NCBI GenBank assembly: GCA_002314945.1
Contig: DCHV01000049.1
Coordinates: 1-11,257, forward strand
Source: Prevotellaceae bacterium UBA1743
GTDB lineage: Bacteria; Bacteroidota; Bacteroidia; Bacteroidales; Bacteroidaceae
Direction: 5' to 3'
Length of the DNA stretch: 11,257 nucleotides
Shown here one piece after another: positions 7,817 through 11,257 of this stretch (positions are counted from its first letter, which is position 1; every line of letters begins with the position of its first letter). The notes below the pieces were generated by a model. That model was not told the DNA's origin. It saw nothing but the letters and a program-made list of their open reading frames with translations, and did no database searches. Position numbers and translations under genes: made by a program.

Positions 7817-9724
7817 TCATTTATGCCAGATACAACGATAGTTGAAACGTCTGTTAGGTGCCGAATCTCCCTCAGTACATAGCGACAAGGCATCCTCCAA
7901 AGATGATGGATTGTCACACCACTTGAAATCAAAGCTGAAAGTATTCCCCGCCAAGCCAAGAATCTTGCGAGGAATCTGAATCTCCATTTTGTTCCCTTCG
8001 GTGGCATACGAGACCTGAGTCACCTGTTTCCATTGTCCATCTGCCATGTCGTACCTTTGTAATGTAGTATGTCGATCATCCAACACCTGAAGATTCACCA
8101 CATAATCGTAGCCACACCAACCAGTAGAGGAATCCTGATCAGCATCTATGAAGAGAAGCATCCAGTTGTGGTCGCTCCAAGAAGTAAGGTCGGCAGCTGT
8201 CTGCACATAGAACGATACGTATTTCTTGCCTACAGCCACCTTGCTTTGAACGATGTCGTTACGTCCCGATGTATTGATATAATGCAAATCGCCATACCCA
8301 TCCTCATCGCGATGCGTCACATCCCCCTGCGTATCGTAATACACGGTCGTGATAGCATCCCATTTCCCAAAATCGCCATCAGCCCTAAAGGAATGAAGTC
8401 CACTATTCTGCGGAATAGGTCGAACGCCCTTGTATCGGCGGATATTCTGCACCATCTGCATATAGTAGTTGTCGCCGAAGGCCTTGTCCTTGACTGGGGC
8501 TATCGTACGATTAAACTCAGCATTGTATTGGTCAATAAAGACAAGGTCACTCTTCCTATTGAGGAATTCCTTGCCCGGCCAACGTCCTGCACTCCACTCG
8601 TTCCAGTCGTTGAGATAAATGAAAGGCGGGTCCACCTGCAAAGCTTCATCCCAGCGATCCTGGAAATAGATACCATATCGGGTAGGTTGTTCCACCTCCT
8701 GCCCCAACCAAGGGACGTATGCTTTGATGGGCATATCACCTGTACCCAATTCGGGTTGCAAAGTCTCACGGCGCCAGCATTTTCCCGTATTCGTCCAAGG
8801 ATGCTGGGCGGGAGTAACTGCCATTTCCTCTGGTTGTCCATTGTGTCTCGAAACCAGTTCCTCTGGGCGTTTCGCTCTTACCACTTCGTCATTGAGTTCA
8901 TATCCGAAGCTCCAATTATCCTCGGTGCCTACATAGGGTTTACATCCCCATTCCCTATACCCCCACCACATATTACGAAGCGTGAAGAAAGACATCACTT
9001 CGGGGCTGTATCCTGCATACCCAGTTGCCTTCTTAATCGCCCCATCGAAATCATTGGAAGGAGGATCAGCGCAATAGAGCAAGAGGGGTTTTCCATCCCA
9101 ATAGAACCATAGGTCTTGGTATTTCGGAGTACGATAGAAACCCTCGTAAATCTTCTGCACCACATTGTACACATTCCCATTGAATGCCCAGAAACACATC
9201 TTGGGTACCTTGTTCCCCTCGGCCTTCATCTTCTCCATTGTACTGAAAAGCACGTCCCACTCATCCCAATAGAAGACTGCGTTGGTCACGTCCATAATCA
9301 GGACATCCACACCCGCATCTGCCAACATCGACATATCATGACGGCACACATATTCATCGGCACTGAGGAAATAGCCATATTCTGGTTCGCCCCAATGCAA
9401 AAAGGACTGATCTCTCCATGCTGGACGATGCTGGTCGAAACGGCAGCTATCATCTTCGGCCAAAATCTTTGTCACATCGCTGATATAGGGCTTCCCGTTA
9501 TGGTTACCCCGGGTATGCCATGTGACATAGAAGATGCCTACGGTACGTTCTTTATCCGTTTTGAGCAATCCCACTTCTTCGCTGGTGGGCATCACTCGAC
9601 CCACTCCATCTGTAGCCACCCATGTATCGCTATACAGGTCCTGTATCTCCTGTGCACGCATTGACAACAAGGGGAATAAACACATACAACACAATGACAA
9701 TAGAATTGCGTTTTTTATCTTCAT
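7817..9724 (-). CDS. GH71/GH99-like hydrolase with C-terminal CBM9-like domain
   Basis: This is a 635-residue secreted protein with a signal peptide ending near SMRA-QE (residues 21-26). Residues about 55-435 resemble the TIM barrel of the GH71/GH99 group: TVGIFYVTWHT (61-71), MLADAGVDVLIMDVTNA (133-149), FWAFNGN (178-184) and IYLNDWNEWSAGR (369-381). The GH99 clan holds endo-alpha-mannosidases whose site contains two glutamates in a NEWHE motif. Here Glu376 is kept, but Ala379 stands where the second would be. Residues about 445-635 look like a CBM9/DOMON-type beta-sandwich (LFIDADQDSSTGW at 524-536) ending in RRFNYRCIWHK. The ATG at 9724 is chosen over an in-frame one at 9766, which lies inside the promoter -7 box. 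Its place ahead of GH92 and GH125 suggests a role on the same mannose-containing glycan, either cleaving an internal bond or binding. The reaction is unproven. Confidence 0.8.
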   Translation of the reverse strand: MKIKNAILLSLCCMCLFPLLSMRAQEIQDLYSDTWVATDGVGRVMPTSEEVGLLKTDKERTVGIFYVTWHTRGNHNGKPYISDVTKILAEDDSCRFDQHRPAWRDQSFLHWGEPEYGYFLSADEYVCRHDMSMLADAGVDVLIMDVTNAVFYWDEWDVLFSTMEKMKAEGNKVPKMCFWAFNGNVYNVVQKIYEGFYRTPKYQDLWFYWDGKPLLLYCADPPSNDFDGAIKKATGYAGYSPEVMSFFTLRNMWWGYREWGCKPYVGTEDNWSFGYELNDEVVRAKRPEELVSRHNGQPEEMAVTPAQHPWTNTGKCWRRETLQPELGTGDMPIKAYVPWLGQEVEQPTRYGIYFQDRWDEALQVDPPFIYLNDWNEWSAGRWPGKEFLNRKSDLVFIDQYNAEFNRTIAPVKDKAFGDNYYMQMVQNIRRYKGVRPIPQNSGLHSFRADGDFGKWDAITTVYYDTQGDVTHRDEDGYGDLHYINTSGRNDIVQSKVAVGKKYVSFYVQTAADLTSWSDHNWMLLFIDADQDSSTGWCGYDYVVNLQVLDDRHTTLQRYDMADGQWKQVTQVSYATEGNKMEIQIPRKILGLAGNTFSFDFKWCDNPSSLEDALSLCTEGDSAPNRRFNYRCIWHK

Positions 9725-9763
9725 ATTCTTTCGATTTTTACTATTAAAAGGCATTTCAGACAC

Positions 9764-9794
9764 CAAAGTTACACTTTCGATGATGAATCACAAA
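9764..9794 (-). promoter_or_regulatory. Complete Bacteroidetes promoter for the GH71/99-like gene
   Basis: On the minus strand a TTTG -33 element (9791-9794) is followed by exactly 19 bases and a TAACTTTG -7 element (9764-9771). This matches the primary sigma factor consensus of the phylum. Transcription should begin near 9757, giving a leader of roughly 33 bases to the ATG at 9724. It is the best promoter in the window and probably the main entry to the hydrolase block. I saw no clear operator palindrome beside it. Confidence 0.75.
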
Positions 9795-9907
9795 ATATTA
9801 GCAACAGAAATCTGCCCAAAGTTCCACTTTCCCCACCATATCAACGTTTTTCGGAGAGAAGACCAAGTTTTTCCTTCCCAAGAAGCCCCAAACTCGGGAA
9901 TTTTGCC

Positions 9908-9915
9908 TAACTTTG
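9908..9915 (+). promoter_or_regulatory. Bacteroidetes -7 box for the coiled-coil gene and trmB
   Basis: TAACTTTG matches TAnnTTTG exactly. A start near 9922 would leave a leader of about 24 bases before the ATG at 9946. No TTTG lies at the -33 position. Together with the promoter at 9764-9794 it makes this 221-base gap a divergent promoter region. Confidence 0.5.
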
Positions 9916-9945
9916 CATTATTATTATTCATAATCACGATACGTC

Positions 9946-10824
9946 ATGAACAAAAAGACAATCATTGCAATGGCCATCACAGCGATGGTATTGTTGGGCG
10001 GAATCATCGGATTCCTGTTTTATCATTTGTATCAACAAAAAAAGACAAGCGACCAGATGTTGGAACTTGCCGAGATGGACAAGCGAGAGATGGAGAACGA
10101 GTATGAGCAGTTCGCCATGCAATACAACGAGATGAAGACGCAAATCAACAACGACTCGTTGATTTCCCAGTTGGAACAGGAACAACAACGTACAGAAGAA
10201 CTTCTCGAAGAACTGAAGCGTGTAAAGAGCAACGATGCCGCAGAAATCATGCGCTTGAAAAAGGAGTTGGCTACTTTGCGTCAGGTATTGAGAAGCTATG
10301 TTCTTCAGATTGACTCCCTGAACCGTGCCAACGAGCAGTTGGAACGCGCCAATGAAAACCTGAAATCACAAAATGCACAAGCACAACGTCACATCTCCAA
10401 CCTGAGTACCGAAAACGAGAAACTCTCTGACAAGGTAGCTATTGCAAGCCAGTTGGACGCTACTGGTATTTGGGCCGAGGGTCGCAACAAGCGAAGCAAG
10501 ACAGCCAAGAAAATCAAAGATGTGAAGAAGTTTGTGATTGGGTTCACCATCGCACGAAACGTCACCACCAGCACTGGTATCCGCACCCTCTACATCCGCA
10601 TCACCACTCCTACAGCCGAAGTACTGAGCAAGGGTGGCACATTCCAATTTGAGAACAGGAATTTGGAATACAGCATCCGCAAGGACATCGAATATACAGG
10701 TGAAGAGCAGAGCATACAGGTATATTGGGACGTTGCAGAAGCACTTAGCGCAGGTACCTATCGTGTGGACATCTTTGCCGACGGACACAATATCGGTACG
10801 ACAAGTTTCAGTTACGACAAATAG
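9946..10824 (+). CDS. Membrane-anchored coiled-coil protein with C-terminal beta-rich domain, function unknown
   Basis: This 292-residue protein has no function I can name. One transmembrane helix (residues 5-27) follows a short Lys-containing start, so the rest should face the periplasm. Residues about 35-170 form a long coiled coil rich in Glu, Gln, Lys and Leu, with repeats such as EQEQQRTEELLEELKRV. A basic linker (NKRSKTAKKIKDVKKF, 181-196) leads into a C-terminal domain of about 95 residues that looks all-beta (TLYIRITTP, IQVYWDV, YRVDIFADG). The layout suggests an envelope scaffold or spacer whose end domain binds a partner; this is inference. The gene lies 8 bases upstream of trmB and is probably co-transcribed with it. 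I recall similar proteins beside trmB in other Bacteroidales, but cannot confirm that here. Confidence 0.8.
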   Translation: MNKKTIIAMAITAMVLLGGIIGFLFYHLYQQKKTSDQMLELAEMDKREMENEYEQFAMQYNEMKTQINNDSLISQLEQEQQRTEELLEELKRVKSNDAAEIMRLKKELATLRQVLRSYVLQIDSLNRANEQLERANENLKSQNAQAQRHISNLSTENEKLSDKVAIASQLDATGIWAEGRNKRSKTAKKIKDVKKFVIGFTIARNVTTSTGIRTLYIRITTPTAEVLSKGGTFQFENRNLEYSIRKDIEYTGEEQSIQVYWDVAEALSAGTYRVDIFADGHNIGTTSFSYDK

Positions 10825-10832
10825 CCCCTACC

Positions 10833-11257
10833 ATGGGAAAAGGCAAATTGGCCAAGTTCGCCGACATGGCGCAAAATCCCTTGGTGGTAGAATATCCGTT
10901 TGCAGTCATCCAAAAAGAGGACTTTCCCTTGAAAGGCCGCTGGCATGAGGATTTCTTCCACAACGAAGTTCCCATCGTATTGGAACTGGGATGCGGGCGG
11001 GGAGAATACACAGTAGGATTAGGGAAGTGTTTTCCAGAGAAGAACTACATAGGGGTGGATATCAAAGGAGCCCGTATGTGGACAGGGGCACAGCAAGCCT
11101 TGAAGGAAGGGATGAAGAATGTGGCATTCCTACGTACCAATATCGAATTCATTGACCATTTCTTTGCCCCTGGAGAGGTGAGTGAAATATGGCTCACCTT
11201 TAGCGACCCTCAGATGAAAAAGGCCACAAAACGGTTGAGCAGTTCCTTCTTTCTGGA
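10833..11257 (+). CDS. trmB: tRNA (guanine-46-N7)-methyltransferase TrmB, 3'-truncated by window edge
   Basis: The first 141 codons are present and open to the window end. TrmB uses S-adenosylmethionine to methylate N7 of G46 in the tRNA variable loop in the cytoplasm. The SAM-binding motif is VLELGCGRGEYT (49-60), followed by the acidic YIGVDIKGAR (72-81). The tRNA-binding signature IWLTFSDPQMKKATKRL (119-135) matches the family except that Ser replaces the first Pro of the usual FPDP. About 80-120 residues are missing beyond the edge, judged from usual family length. The ATG at 10833 is 8 bases after the stop of the coiled-coil gene and has no Shine-Dalgarno sequence, as expected in this phylum. 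It is a housekeeping gene and probably marks the edge of the accessory hydrolase block. Confidence 0.95.
   Translation, partial: MGKGKLAKFADMAQNPLVVEYPFAVIQKEDFPLKGRWHEDFFHNEVPIVLELGCGRGEYTVGLGKCFPEKNYIGVDIKGARMWTGAQQALKEGMKNVAFLRTNIEFIDHFFAPGEVSEIWLTFSDPQMKKATKRLSSSFFL

Noticed and set aside
9881..9905. Short hairpin near CCCC/GGG followed by TTTT in the divergent gap
   Set aside because: The stem has three or four pairs and sits just upstream of a promoter box with no transcript to end, so there is no support for a terminator or small RNA.

Overview
The window reads as chromosome from a member of the Bacteroidales, probably near Prevotella/Bacteroides. Four features suggest this: promoter elements of the Bacteroidetes type (TAnnTTTG, once with a TTTG 19 bases upstream); little sign of Shine-Dalgarno sequences before any start; a run of secreted glycoside hydrolases typical of that phylum; and a trmB gene preceded by a coiled-coil protein. 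The genus is inferred, not proven.

Layout. Bases 1-209 hold no gene I can support. Bases 210-632 (minus) encode a small four-helix membrane protein of DUF4405 type. It diverges from a DUF418/YeiB-type multi-helix membrane protein at 750-1892 (plus). The centre, 1897-9724, is a minus-strand carbohydrate block, read from right to left: a GH71/GH99-like protein with a C-terminal CBM9-like domain (7817-9724), a GH92 exo-alpha-mannosidase (5559-7715), a 727-residue putative lipoprotein hydrolase related to GH106-type enzymes (3357-5540), and a GH125 exo-alpha-1,6-mannosidase (1897-3339). The last three are separated by 18 and 17 bases and are almost certainly one transcript. The first has the clearest promoter in the window, and GH92 has its own -7 element. 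On the right, a divergent plus-strand pair encodes a membrane-anchored coiled-coil protein (9946-10824) and, 8 bases on, the start of trmB (10833 to the window edge).

How the genes fit together. GH92 and GH125 remove terminal alpha-mannose from high-mannose N-glycans or fungal alpha-mannan. The GH99 clan contains endo-alpha-mannosidases, so the GH71/99-like protein could open or bind the same glycan. The 727-residue enzyme could remove a capping or side-chain sugar. All four carry export signals. No SusC/SusD pair, transporter or sensor is visible, so this is either one arm of a larger utilisation locus or a satellite enzyme operon.

The most interesting points are the two enzymes with no clear activity. 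The GH71/99-like protein has NEW-S-A-G where GH99 enzymes have NEW-H-E-G, so it lacks the second catalytic glutamate. The 727-residue lipoprotein cannot be given a substrate from sequence. I found no CRISPR array, insertion sequence, phage gene, tRNA or rRNA, and no clear terminator.
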